NCBI GenBank assembly: GCA_037447655.1
Contig: JBBHKE010000999.1
Coordinates: 27,361 to 91,360, forward strand
Origin: Zygnema cylindricum
Taxonomy: Eukaryota; Streptophyta; Zygnematophyceae; Zygnematales; Zygnemataceae
Reading direction: 5' to 3'
DNA: 64,000 nucleotides
Within the stretch, counting starts at the first letter, position 1. Each line of letters starts with the position of its first letter. Made by a program: the position numbers and the translations under genes. Positions 54,731 through 64,000 of this stretch are shown one piece after another. A model generated the notes under the pieces. It was not told where the DNA came from. It saw only the letters and a list, made by a program, of their open reading frames with translations, and did not search any database.

Positions 54731-55414
54731 GGTCGCAAACGGTCAACCGAAACCGTGACCGACCGTTAACCGACCGCCCGCGCCGGATCCGGAACAGATT
54801 CGGTTGCCAAATTTTTGGGGTCGGGCAGTTACGGTCGGTTGATTCACCAAGAAAAAAAAAACGGTCGGTTACGGTCAGTCAACCAAAAAACCAAAAAAAA
54901 TGAAAATTTTGTACTGTCCCTATAATCCAACATTCTTGTACGTTGTACTCTTTGGCATCGTGGAAGTACGTGACATCATGATTAGCGTCGCAAATCTGAC
55001 ACGGTATTGTAGTAAGCTATTTATTTCACAAATCAAAGGGAACGCGACAAAGCATCGCAAATCTGACACCGTAGTACAATATTCATTTCGCAAATCTTAG
55101 GGAACGCGACAAAACGTCACAAATCTGACACGGTAGTAACACTATTCATTTCGCAAATCTTAGGGAAAGCGACAAATCGTAATTATTGGCTTATTCCGTC
55201 GTACATTGATTAATTTTGTACTTTTTCGGTTACGGGCGGGCACGGTTAGTCGCGAAAAATCAAGATTCGGTTAATTTTTATTTTCGTAAACGCCGGTCGG
55301 TTAACGGTTAACCATTTTGGATCGTGACATAACCCGGTCGGGCGTCGGTTACTCAGATTTTGAAAAAAAAAAACGTTCGGTTTCGGTTATGTAAAATTTT
55401 GACTTTTGCGACCT
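54731..55414 (+). mobile_element. Non-autonomous hAT element, deleted derivative of the element at 49662
   Basis: 684 bp. The left end GGTCGCAAACGGTCAACC and the right end TTTTGCGACCT are inverted repeats, and CTGCCAAA occurs directly at both sides (54723-54730 and 55415-55422), an 8-bp target duplication. The left 470 bp match 49662-50185; the right 200 bp hold the terminus missing from the larger element. No coding region. Confidence 0.82.
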
Positions 55415-55422
55415 CTGCCAAA

Positions 55423-57118
55423 GGTCCGATCGATTGCCTTTGATTTCGATTGATATACATCACTATTTGCGGATGACTTCTTGTATAGTACAGTGCTGTA
55501 CTTACAATCATAGTACTGTACTTACAGTTGTACCTTCTGTATCCTAAAGTCTTCACAAACGGCCTCTTTAGAAAATTCAAAATTCACTGACGTGACGGCA
55601 GCCTTAAAAATCCACTCACGTTTTGACAGTCGGCATTTCCGGGAAACCAGGGACAAAACGTCGCACGTAAATATGAAAATGACGTCAAGGCGCGCACTTA
55701 CAAAGAACCAGGTGTGAGAAAATCGTCATCCTTTCGGAAAATATGTACGGTCTTTTCACGAATACTTTTTTTTTTGAAAACTCGTCCGTTTCCACGGGAT
55801 TCTATCACATGGAGAAAGCCCTAATTACGCTATAACCCAAATAGTGCCACCGCTATTACCGTAGGTAGGTATCGCCACCGACAGTACAGTAAAGTACCGT
55901 ACATTAAAGTACAGTGCCGTACTTTGTACGCTCTCTAGCGGGTCAAACCACACGGCGGGTTACAGTTACATTTTTGAATCTGTTTCGCTGTCGGAACGTA
56001 GACCGTTAAGGGTTTGCATAATATGTTAGGGCGTCGGGACGCTTTCGAAATTCTACAAATACGACAGCGACACAGATTTGAATATGCTGGTCACGCCCTA
56101 AGATGGTGACGTAAGTTTTTGGCGTCCAGCGTTCCGACTCCAAAAATTCCAAATTCAAGTCAGAACGTGGAAGGATCTCCGTGACGTCAACTGTTTGCAG
56201 GTCATGCCAGCATGTAAATCTGAGGTTGACACGTAGCTGAAGGTACTTGTACCAAAAGTCAAAGCATATCATCCGAAGAAAATTAAGCCAATGAGAGGCA
56301 GATATCCACGTCAGCCAGACATATAACGCTTTAATTTCTGACGGCTTTGTCAACACGTGTACTGCCAGCCTGTCGTTCTGAAAAACATCGCTGACGGCCT
56401 GACGCAGAATCAAATTTTTTAGCAGTTTTGCTGACGGCCTGACGCAAAATCTTTCTGAAAGATCTCAAGGCGAAATTGTACCTTCGGACAAGATCTGCCA
56501 GAGTTTTTGGAGGGATTCTCCGCAGCTGTCCGATGAACGTAAAACCTAAAAGTCTAAAACCTGTAAATCTAGCTGTTGCTAGATTCGGTATCATATCAAA
56601 TCTAGCAGAAAACATCAATAAAACCGAGCCCTGTTCCTACCTCCAGCCGCTTAAACAGATCGCTACACGTACATGCTAAATCATACTCTTCCCGACAAAA
56701 AGATCATACACCTGTCGAATTTTCATTCGAGAGCATCGTTAAATGCCATGTGGCGCGAATCTTCGGTTCCTTTATTCCACCGACATGCCTTCTAGCCGCG
56801 GCGCCTCGAAGACGTCCCCAAAAACTTGTCTCTATTCGAACATCGCCGTACATTTATCAAAAGTACAGTACCGTGTCAAATTCTCGGGAGTAAAAGTACA
56901 AGTATACGGCCCTAGCCGACTTTCCTATATATTTAAAAAAAGTCCTATCGTGGAAGCTCCTCTGGAAGTGAACATAGCCGTTTTTGAAAAGGAAAAACGC
57001 CGAATTTTTCTCCCACACGAAAAGAAAAAAGATTCTCTGCAAAAAGATTCTCTCCATCATCTTCTATACCGAAAGTCAACGCCGGAAATTCCTGACTTGC
57101 TCTGTGATCATTGCTTTA
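55423..57118. other. Intergenic sequence and probable leader of the FKBP gene
   Basis: No gene recognised with confidence. There are GTACAGTA-rich patches (55470-55530, 55870-55930). A direct repeat of about 30 bp (GCTGACGGCCTGACGCA) occurs near 56391 and 56429. A minus-strand frame of 135 codons at 56413-56006 shows no known domain. Confidence 0.4.
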
Positions 57119-57591
57119 ATGATTATCGAAACGTTGGAGGAAGGAGACGGAGCGACTTTTCCTAAACCTGGTTCGCACGTGTGTGTCCACTATAACGGTA
57201 AGGAAAAAAGGATAAGAGTTCATTAATTTATAAGAAGAATTATGGTTTTTTCATGAAATTGTACGTTAAATTTTTTTATTTTCCTAGAATAAGTTCAATT
57301 TCTTCAATAAAAGAAAACGTTGAGAAATTAAAAAAAAAAACATTATTGCAATCAATATTGTTACAATTATAGAAAAAATATATAGGAAGATGAATGTGTC
57401 GTACAATAAATGTAAGGAAATTTAAATGTGGATTTGGACTCGGATTCTTGATTTAAAAAAAAAGATCGAATTTTCGAATTTTTGAGATTTATAATTAAAT
57501 GTGTTTAAAATCCTGACATTGAATTTGGGATTCGTTACGTCATTGTCTTTCATTTTATGACAAATCACAAAATCCATAATATATATGTATG

Positions 57592-57634
<43 letters not shown>

Positions 57635-58821
57635 GCTTTTTTATATATTTTTGTGATAATTTGTGTGCTCAATTCCTTAACTGGAGTATACCAAATATTG
57701 TAATGTTGGAAGGTTATTTCTTAATTTGTCGTATTCGAACATCAAAAGAATTTAATTTGTTTAATGTTTAAATTTTATTTCTTGATCTCTGAAATTGTGT
57801 GTTTAATGTTTATAAACTAGGTTATGTTTTCCCATTTCTATTTGTTTTTTTATGTTTTATTTGTTTTGGGACGATCAGCATCCAGTATTTGATGTTTCAA
57901 TTTATGGTATTTGACGATGAATTTGTTTTTACTTTAGCAAATAATTTTTAGTTTTACATGATAATTTTTTTATTTTGTAAAGTCTAATTTTAATTCTCAA
58001 TTTACTTCATAAATTTCAAATCTAGTTTTCCGTAATAAATTTCTTATCTGTAATTCCCTTCCATATTTATTTTCTTTTCCATGTTTCCTTTCAGTTGAAG
58101 CCCTCCGGTCCATTCCACGGGCTTTCGATTTCAAACTAAACCTATGTACACTTCCTAAACTCTATTTCTTCCTATATTTTACTTCTCCCTCCTTTCCCTC
58201 TCCTGCCCTCAAAAAAAAAAAAAAAAAAAAAATGTTTTCTTCCGACTTCTCCCTGATGGATCTCTTTCCAGATCCTTTTATTTTAATTTTCGACAAGTGC
58301 GTTATTAACTGAGGAGTCTTTACCGAAGGTAAGTTTTTACTAAAAGTTTTATCTTTGTTAATCTTTTAGTCGATCATAAGAATAATTTGCAAATACTGCT
58401 TTTACTTTTATTTTTTGCCTCTTTTCGTTTGAAAAAATAAATAATAGAGAAGGTTTTTTTTACATGTAATGTACCCATTGTAAAATGTTTTATATCATTT
58501 ATTTTTACATCTTTTTTTGTTTTTTTTTTCTGCTCTTAGTTTGTAATTACTTAACTTCTTTTTTTGTTTTTTTTTGTTTTTTTTTTTAATGATAATTTTG
58601 GGTTGCGGTTAATAATCGCGACTCTATCACTCTGTATCTCCTCTTATCTTTTTTTTTCATCTTTTTTTTTGTTTTTCTTTTTTGTGGCACAGATGAGTTT
58701 AGGGCAAAAAATAAAACTAGTTTGTTGCGCGGAAGAAGCCTATGGATTGAGAGGTTTTCCCCCTTTAGTTCCGCCAAATTCAAAGGTTATTTTTTTTGTC
58801 AAACTTATGAGCATTGAATAG
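57119..58821 (+). pseudogene. FKBP-type peptidyl-prolyl isomerase gene, incomplete or broken as read
   Basis: The first exon (57119-57197) encodes an FKBP12-like start: IETLEEGDGATFPKPG and then VHYN before a GTAAGG donor. The last exon (58693-58821) encodes MSLGQKIKL, a YG, FPP and PPNSKVIFFVKL run, and a stop, as at the FKBP C-terminus. An exon at 58272-58328 matches the middle in two halves: PFILIFDKCVIN in one frame and TEESLPK in another, so a frameshift falls where the conserved GW should be. The exon for the FDSS region was not found; a weak candidate follows an acceptor near 58095. FKBPs catalyse proline cis-trans isomerisation. The gene may be a pseudogene, hold a sequence error, or use unusual small exons. 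Confidence 0.6.
57597..57632. repeat. (AT)n microsatellite in the FKBP gene
   Basis: A run of AT dinucleotides in the long first intron; it creates a short chance frame of alternating isoleucine and tyrosine codons. Confidence 0.92.
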
Positions 58822-59744
58822 ATTTAAAAAGCTTGAAAAGGAAAAAAAGGGAGAAAGGATGAGAAAGAGCAAAGTTTTTTGTACACTTTTTGACAAATAT
58901 AGAGATTTTTGATAGTGTAAATAGTGTAGTAGTTTTTGAGACATCTAAAAGGGGAAAAACAACAACCAAAGAAAAGCGAGCTAACTGAGAAAACGAACAT
59001 TGTTGCTGTTGATTGTTTTTTTTGTTGTTGTTCTTTTTTCTTCCAATTTTGGAGGATAAAAAACTTCTTTTTTTCTCTTTCATAATTCCCTCCCCCTCTC
59101 CCTCCCTCTCCTCCTCCCTGCAAATTCACTTGATTACTGAGTAGTGATTGTGTATTGACCTCCTTCGATAAGTAACACTATGTTGTTCCATTAATATTAA
59201 GAAATGTTTAGGAAGAGGATGTACGATTTGCAGACAATCTGCAAATCATACGTCTATATCGTGGATATCACGATTATCACCATCAATATATTGAGATTAT
59301 CCCTAGTATGATGTATCTCGTTGGTATATCGATTATCGAGACCCCTAAAAATAGTAAACATCGATTATCGACAAAACATGTTCAATATGCAACACTAATT
59401 CCTTGACACTATAACGCGTTTAGCTTAATTTCCAACAATTGATATACCCAGTACCTTCCAATTGCTTTATTAAACAAGAAAAAGCTAGAAGGTTAAAAAT
59501 ACAGTTAACGACGTTTTAGTGGACCGAAAATATAATTCACTAATAACAATAGGCTATAGGCTATGCCATCGTTTAGGAAATAGAGTGGTTACCCACCTAT
59601 CCATTCTCTCTCGTGAAATTTATTCTCACCTTTGTTACGGTTTAAAAAACTTCCCTATATTTTTCTTTAGCCTTTTATGGTCGTCCAACATATTTTTTTT
59701 CCATTTACTTTTGTATCCATATGGTTTACCCATCTTACAGTGCC
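58822..59744. other. Intergenic sequence after the FKBP gene
   Basis: No gene recognised. The stretch 59040-59115 is a long pyrimidine-rich tract. At 59210-59396 a TATCGATTATCG-rich patch ending in GCAACACTA resembles a decayed family H MITE. Confidence 0.4.
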
Positions 59745-59930
59745 CATCGTCATTGGAGGTAATAACGCTAAATCGGTCGCGACTTTTTTGGCCAAAAATC
59801 ATAAATTAGTGTTGATAACACTTTTAAGGGAATAGACTACAATTTGCCACGGCTCCTAGCACTAAATTAGTACTATATATTCTAATTTCATGTTAACACT
59901 AATAAATCTTTAACTCTAATAACGATGGGC
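59745..59930 (+). mobile_element. MITE of family E, copy 3
   Basis: Its left part contains GCCCATCGTCATT and GGTCGCGACTTTTTTGGCC; its right end is TCTAATAACGATGGGC, inverted to the left end. The interior segment TTTGCCACGGCTCC matches the copy at 7835. Confidence 0.6.
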
Positions 59931-60033
59931 AATTTAGCTTTGCAATCAAACCTTCAATATGTCGTGAGTCGATATTAACGCTGATTAAGCGGACTCGATC
60001 CATCGATTGTTTTACTTCCTTGGGCTAAATTAG

Positions 60034-60085
<52 letters not shown>

Positions 60086-60612
60086 TGATTTCACATTAAG
60101 ACTAATAAATCCTTGACGTTTACATTGATAGGCAACGGAGCTTTTTAACCAACCTTAATAATGTATTGAATTGATGTTAGTGTTAATAACAATGATCCTT
60201 TCCATTTCTAAACTCTTTGTTACCTTCGAAACACAAAATAACGTTGATAATACGAAATTAACAATGGTTAAATTAAATGAGGAAATTAAATTAGGGAATT
60301 TTTAACATTAGTTATATTTACCCTTTTCCATCGTCCAAGACAGTCGGACTGCAATTATAATCATTAACATTATATATTTCAATAAATCTTAAAATTTTGT
60401 ACATTTAAAGTTCTCTCATTTTAAAAAACATCAGTAAATTGTCAGACATTGCAATATCGATGTTTACAAATATCGAGTTTTCAACATCCCATATTTTGAA
60501 TACCAATGTCAATAAATTTTTTTTTCATGTCGATCGCTGTTTGACACTAAGAAAAATGCTTAACAATAAAAATGTTTATTAGTAACGGTGATGGACAGTG
60601 TTCTTGATACGC
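59931..60612. other. AT-rich intergenic sequence with MITE scraps
   Basis: No gene recognised. An (AT)n run lies at about 60038-60081. Short pieces with family E-like ends occur on both sides of it. Confidence 0.45.
60038..60081. repeat. (AT)n microsatellite
   Basis: More than 20 AT dinucleotides in a row, probably expanded inside a family E-like element. Confidence 0.92.
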
Positions 60613-60771
60613 TGCCATCGTTATTAGCGTTGAGGGTTTATTAATGTTAATGCGAAATTAGAATAAATTATATTTTTCCACTCCGTTAAGTAGTGTTGCT
60701 TACATAATTTTGTGATTTTAGGCAAAAAGGTGGTGACTGAATTAGTGTTATTAACTCTAATAACGATGGGA
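60613..60771 (-). mobile_element. MITE of family E, copy 4 (reverse)
   Basis: It begins GCCATCGTTATTAGCGTTGA and ends AACTCTAATAACGATGGG. It contains ATGCGAAATTAGAATAAAT, the complement of the family E interior, so it is in reverse orientation to the copy at 7835. Confidence 0.58.
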
Positions 60772-61334
60772 ACTGTAATTATGTGTACCGCAGCTTAGCG
60801 GTAGCGGAGAAATCGCTGCCTAGCGTCTATTTTAAACGTTAAAAACCAAAGTTTTTGAGGACAAAACTTTGTTTAAACGATCGAATCCTCGTTCAAATGA
60901 TGAAATATCGTCTAAACTGTTTAGATATTCGTCTAAACTGTTTAGAAATTCGTCTAAACTGACTGTTTAGATATTCGTCTAAACTGCATTAACTAGGTTT
61001 TCTTTCCTCCACAAAACCTTGTCTAAACACTCAAATGCCCGCTTAAAAAATAAAACCTTGTTTGGACGTTTCTCGTTTCAAGTATGGTAAACGTCCGTTT
61101 TTTTTTTCTTTATCTATTAATTGGGTACCCATACGTGACGATACACACTAATAGCTAGTATGCACTAAAATAACATGCACTAATAACTAATACCGTATTA
61201 GTTATTAGTTCGTATTATTTTAGTATAAAATCCGATATATATCGAATATCGGCAATAGGTCTTCGATACCCAACACTACAAATACGCACTAATAATTAGT
61301 CATCATTATAACTTGGAGAAAAAGGAAAAGTGAA
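60772..61334. other. Intergenic sequence with CGTCTAAACTGTTTAGA repeats
   Basis: At about 60910-60990 the palindrome-rich unit ATTCGTCTAAACTGTTTAGA recurs four times. Nearby are GTTTAAACG-like units. A patch at 61215-61283 ends ACCCAACACTAC and looks like the end of a family H element. No gene recognised. Confidence 0.45.
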
Positions 61335-61335
61335 A

Positions 61336-61500
61336 AAAGAAAACATTTAAACATAATTAAAGAAAACATTTAAACATAGTTAAAGAAAACATTTAAACAC
61401 AATTAAAAGAAAACGTTTAACACAATTAAAGAAAACGTTTAAACACAATTAAAGAAAACGTTTAATCATAATTAAAGGAAACATTTAAACATAATTCAAT
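61336..61500. repeat. Tandem repeat, period about 22-24 bp, seven units
   Basis: Units of the form AAAGAAAACATTTAAACATAATT are repeated about seven times with small changes (ACATTT or ACGTTT). The array ends about 20 bp from the 3' side of the tRNA-Gln gene. It has no spacers and is not a CRISPR array. Confidence 0.88.
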
Positions 61501-61522
61501 AAAATATTCGACAAGTCTCTAA

Positions 61523-61593
61523 GGTTCCACCGAGAATTGAACTCGGGCATTCAGATTCAGAGTCTGACATCATAACCGCTAGATCATGGAACC
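61523..61593 (-). tRNA. tRNA-Gln (anticodon CUG)
   Basis: On the minus strand the 71-nt sequence folds as a full tRNA. The acceptor stem GGTTCCA pairs with TGGAACC over seven bases. The anticodon stem TCAGA/TCTGA encloses the loop CTCTGAA with anticodon CTG. The T stem CCGAG/CTCGG encloses TTCAATT. The D arm is weak (three pairs) but in place. Sequence and discriminator region fit plant tRNA-Gln. No intron and no encoded CCA. A T-rich stretch about 15-25 nt downstream could serve as the polymerase III terminator. Confidence 0.9.
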
Positions 61594-61933
61594 GGATGAC
61601 CGAAAAGTTAACAAATAAATATATGTTATATATTTGTTTATATATTTAATGTTTATTTAAAAGTCATCTATTCTTCTGGACTCTTTGAATGAATCTGCTT
61701 CTATTCGGGCAAATAATAGGGGTCTACGTTCTTTCCGTGACCAAAAGTGATGCTATTTCTTTTTAATTTTTTGTTAAATGATTTTTTTTTGAAGGTTTTT
61801 ATCTTTATCTTTTCCAGTAAATCACAAATTGTGTAGTAATTTATTCGTTTGGATTTGAAATCTTCTTATTACATTTTGGTTTTTTTTGTTTTTTTTTTTA
61901 ATTGTTCAGCGATCAATCTTTTTGGTTAAAAAT

Positions 61934-61969
61934 TAAAAATTAAAAATTAAAAATTAAAAATTTAAGAGA
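61934..61969. repeat. AAAATTAAAAATT short tandem repeat
   Basis: Five or so AAAAATT units in the region upstream of the Cys/His protein gene. Confidence 0.85.
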
Positions 61970-62194
61970 ACTTAGGGTATCGAAAAAATATAGGTATTCA
62001 GGGGAATTTTTACGGTTTTTAGGGTTTTTAATTGTTTTTTATTGGTTTTAGTATCTTTCAGGATTTTTTAGTATTATTCTAGGCGTTTTTAGTATTTTTT
62101 AGGGTTTCAAGTGTTTTTTTTTTTGGGTTCTAAGGGATTTCTAAGGGTTTGATAGGGTTTTTTAAAAAATTAGGGTTGGTTTTAGGGTCAAAGG

Positions 62195-62229
62195 TGGAGA
62201 GGGAGAGGGAGAGGGAGAGGGAGAGGGAG
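62195..62229. repeat. GGGAGA microsatellite in the leader region of the Cys/His gene
   Basis: Six GGGAGA units lie about 90 bp upstream of the start codon, probably in the promoter or 5' UTR. Confidence 0.85.
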
Positions 62230-62252
62230 AATATTAGGTTTTTGAGGCAGGG

Positions 62253-62261
62253 TTAGGGTTT
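62253..62261. promoter_or_regulatory. Telo-box-like element upstream of the Cys/His gene
   Basis: TTAGGGTTT, the complement of the plant telo-box AAACCCTAA, lies about 57 bp before the start codon. Further TTAGGG motifs occur at 61974-62295. Telo-boxes are common near the start of plant genes for ribosomal, plastid and housekeeping proteins; activity here is inference. Confidence 0.4.
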
Positions 62262-62317
62262 TCAGCCTTTTTTTTTTGTCATATTTAGGGTTAAGGGGAA
62301 AAGAAAAAAAATTAACT

Positions 62318-63275
62318 ATGGAGGCTTTGAGTTCTCCTCAGGTTTCCTCTTTTGTTTTCCGTACACTCCCCCTTTTTCAAAAATCGACATCAGTTCAGAT
62401 AAAAGGTGAGTCTTTTTTTTTTGTTATTTTCTGTATTGAGATCCTGATTAAAACTTCCTGTTATTTTTTTGTCTCCTATTTTTTTTAGACTGCCACGTGG
62501 CAAAAAGAGTATCTTCTTTAAAAAAATATTTTTTGTCTTTTCTGTAAAAGGAAAAAATGCACACAGAAAACTGGAACGTGTAATTTTTCAAGTTTTTTTC
62601 TTTTTCTTTTTTTAATTCCCTTCTCTCTCCTTTTTTTTGTGTTATCTCCTTGTAGAATGCCACGTGGCCAAAAGAGGATCTTCTATAAAAAAAAAATTTT
62701 CTGTCTTTTCTGTAACATTAGAACTAACGGAAAAATTTAAAGTCCTATTTTGTTTTTTTTTTTGTTTCAATTTATTTTTCCTTTTTTTCTTTTTATTGAT
62801 ATTTTATTTTCTTTCTCTTTTAGGCTGCCACGTGGCAAAAAGAGGATCTTCTTTAAAAACCTCCGCCTCCGCTTTTCCTGCAACTGAACAACGAACATGT
62901 AAAAACTGTAAAAAGCAGTTTTCCGTAACGGAAAATAATCCAAGAGCTTGTCGGTACCACACGGCACATTACGGAGGTAAAAAAAAGGGGTTTAAATTTA
63001 TCTCATTTTGTTTAGTTGATATTGGGCCAGGAGAGGAAAAAACAATAACGAAAGAGTAAATACGGGTGGAAATTTTTATCTCACTTTGTGTTTTTTTTTG
63101 GGTGATAATGGGTTTATTAGGAGAAACGAAAAGAAAATTCGAAGGAGTTTATACGGGGGGTACAATGAGCACTAAGGGGGGTGGAGAGGTAACTTCTTAT
63201 TGGCATTGTTGTGGAAATACCGACGCTTTCGATATCGGGTGTGAGGCGGGTCCCCATATGTCCTATGACGATTAA
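62318..63275 (+). CDS. Small Cys/His-rich protein, probably plastid-targeted, function unknown
   Basis: Three exons join in frame: 62318-62405, 62824-62976 and 63121-63275, giving 131 residues; both introns are GT-AG and split a codon after its first base. The N-terminus (MEALSSPQVSSFVFRTLP) is rich in serine and hydroxylated residues and suits a transit peptide. The core has TCKNCKKQF, NNPRACRYHTAHYGG, GETKRKFEGVYTGG, YWHCCG and GCEAGPHMSYDD. The cysteines and histidines (CxxC, CxxH, HxxH and HCC) look metal-binding. I recall proteins of this layout in plants, annotated as unknown; that is memory, not a search. Two degenerate copies of the start of exon 2 precede the real one. Confidence 0.85.
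62489..62875 (+). repeat. Triplicated exon-2 start, period about 168 bp
   Basis: Splice acceptor plus the block TGCCACGTGGC...AAAAGAG.ATCTTCT occurs at 62489, 62656 and 62824. The third copy continues into the real exon 2; the first two run into stops or T-rich sequence. The spacings (167 and 168 bp) show a tandem duplication of about one unit. Each block contains the palindrome CCACGTGG. Confidence 0.9.
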
Positions 63276-64000
63276 TTAATCAATTAATCAATCAGTTAAT
63301 TAATCATTTCGTTAGTTAATCAATTATTTAGTTAATTCGTTAATTAGTTGATGAGTATTTTAGTTTATTAAATTAGTTTTCGATTAACGACGACAATCGT
63401 TTTTAGATAGCTAGTTTTGGTTGATTAACTATTTTTGGTTAATCAACTTCTTTTTGGATTAGTCGGCTTTTTTTAGTTAGTCAACTATTTGTAGTTAGTC
63501 AAATACTTTTTATTTTTTTGGTTTGTCTAATACTTTTTGTTTTTCTTTTTTCTTTTCGGGAGTTTTTGGAGGTTGAGGTTTTTGTCGGAGCACGTCAACA
63601 ATTTGGAAAAAGTCAAATTTTCACGCGTGTTCTTGACAGACATTTTGGTTTTTTTATTTAAAAAAAAAAAAAAAAAAAAAGAGAGTATGAATGTGATTCA
63701 TCTTAAAGGGGTTTGACGATTTTCAAGGACATAAGGCTCCAAGTTTTCATCTCTTAGAGAGGATTTTTTTTTTTTTTTTTGTATGAGTTTTATTGAGATT
63801 TTTTTTTTGTTAGAATACTCTTAAAAGAAAAAATCTCCGGAATACGATCTTAGATATCGTTTACTTTTAAGAGTAAAATGTTTTGCTCAAAGTGTGGTTA
63901 TATGTAATTGTCGAACTGTATTTATATATGTTACCTTTTACATACAAAAAATAACATCTTCTTTTTTATATATACGAAAAAATAGGAACTTTTGGGAATT
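63276..64000. other. 3' region of the Cys/His gene and right-end sequence
   Basis: Directly after the stop codon, 63272-63520 carries many TTAATCAA/TTAGTCAA-type units on both strands, probably in the 3' UTR. Poly-A and poly-T runs follow at 63660-63680 and 63765-63780. No further gene is recognised up to the window end. Confidence 0.5.

Noticed and set aside
56006-56413. 135-codon minus-strand frame
   Set aside because: No recognised domain or supporting structure; likely a chance frame.
61336-61500. CRISPR-like array of short repeats
   Set aside because: The units are head-to-tail without spacers, and the genome is eukaryotic.

Overview
The window is nuclear DNA from a streptophyte, a land plant or a close algal relative. 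Three things point there. A spliced gene encodes a Toc34/Toc33-type GTPase of the chloroplast outer envelope. A spliced gene encodes a small cysteine/histidine protein of a type I associate with plant plastids. The Ty1/copia retrotransposons carry primer-binding sites that exactly complement the anticodon arm of plant initiator tRNA-Met. The species cannot be named from the sequence. The DNA is AT-rich, gene-poor and packed with transposons; a 10-N gap lies at 25308-25317.

Layout. 1-3700 holds PIF/Harbinger-like non-autonomous elements (flanked by TTA) and short tandem repeats. 3700-8706 is the Toc34-like gene: eight coding exons, about 331 residues, apparently intact, with a probable 5' UTR intron. 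8707-12880 is intergenic, with a hAT-type MITE, a fold-back repeat and further MITEs. 12883-22735 is a nest of insertions: a Harbinger-like element is split by another copy of itself and by a 1-kb LTR, which is split by an inverted solo LTR, which is split by a complete copia element. That element (14587-21032) has 1047-bp LTRs, TSD CGAAA, and one open Gag-Pol frame of 1444 codons.

23038-42217 is a field of broken copia elements. A third full-length copy (26723-33072, TSD AAATC) sits inside the pol gene of a two-unit tandem element (internal-LTR-internal-LTR). The second unit of that tandem is itself interrupted by a 1316-bp solo LTR (TSD AAAGG). 42218-45178 looks like a decayed minus-strand retroelement. 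45179-49560 holds MITEs and a degraded copia integrase remnant. 49662-52670 is a decayed autonomous-type hAT transposon, and 54731-55414 looks like its internally deleted derivative.

57119-58821 is an FKBP-type prolyl isomerase gene, incomplete or broken as read. 61523-61593 (minus) is a tRNA-Gln(CUG) gene. 62318-63275 is the three-exon Cys/His protein gene, whose exon-2 start is present in three tandem copies.

The points most worth a second look: (1) the copia elements appear to prime from an internal (half-tRNA) site of initiator tRNA-Met, and the gag start codon lies inside that site; (2) every copia LTR family here carries, about 200-230 bp from its start, an antisense tRNA-like module with an RNA polymerase III B-box match; (3) the exon triplication in the Cys/His gene. 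All calls come from reading the sequence by eye; no alignment or database search was run.
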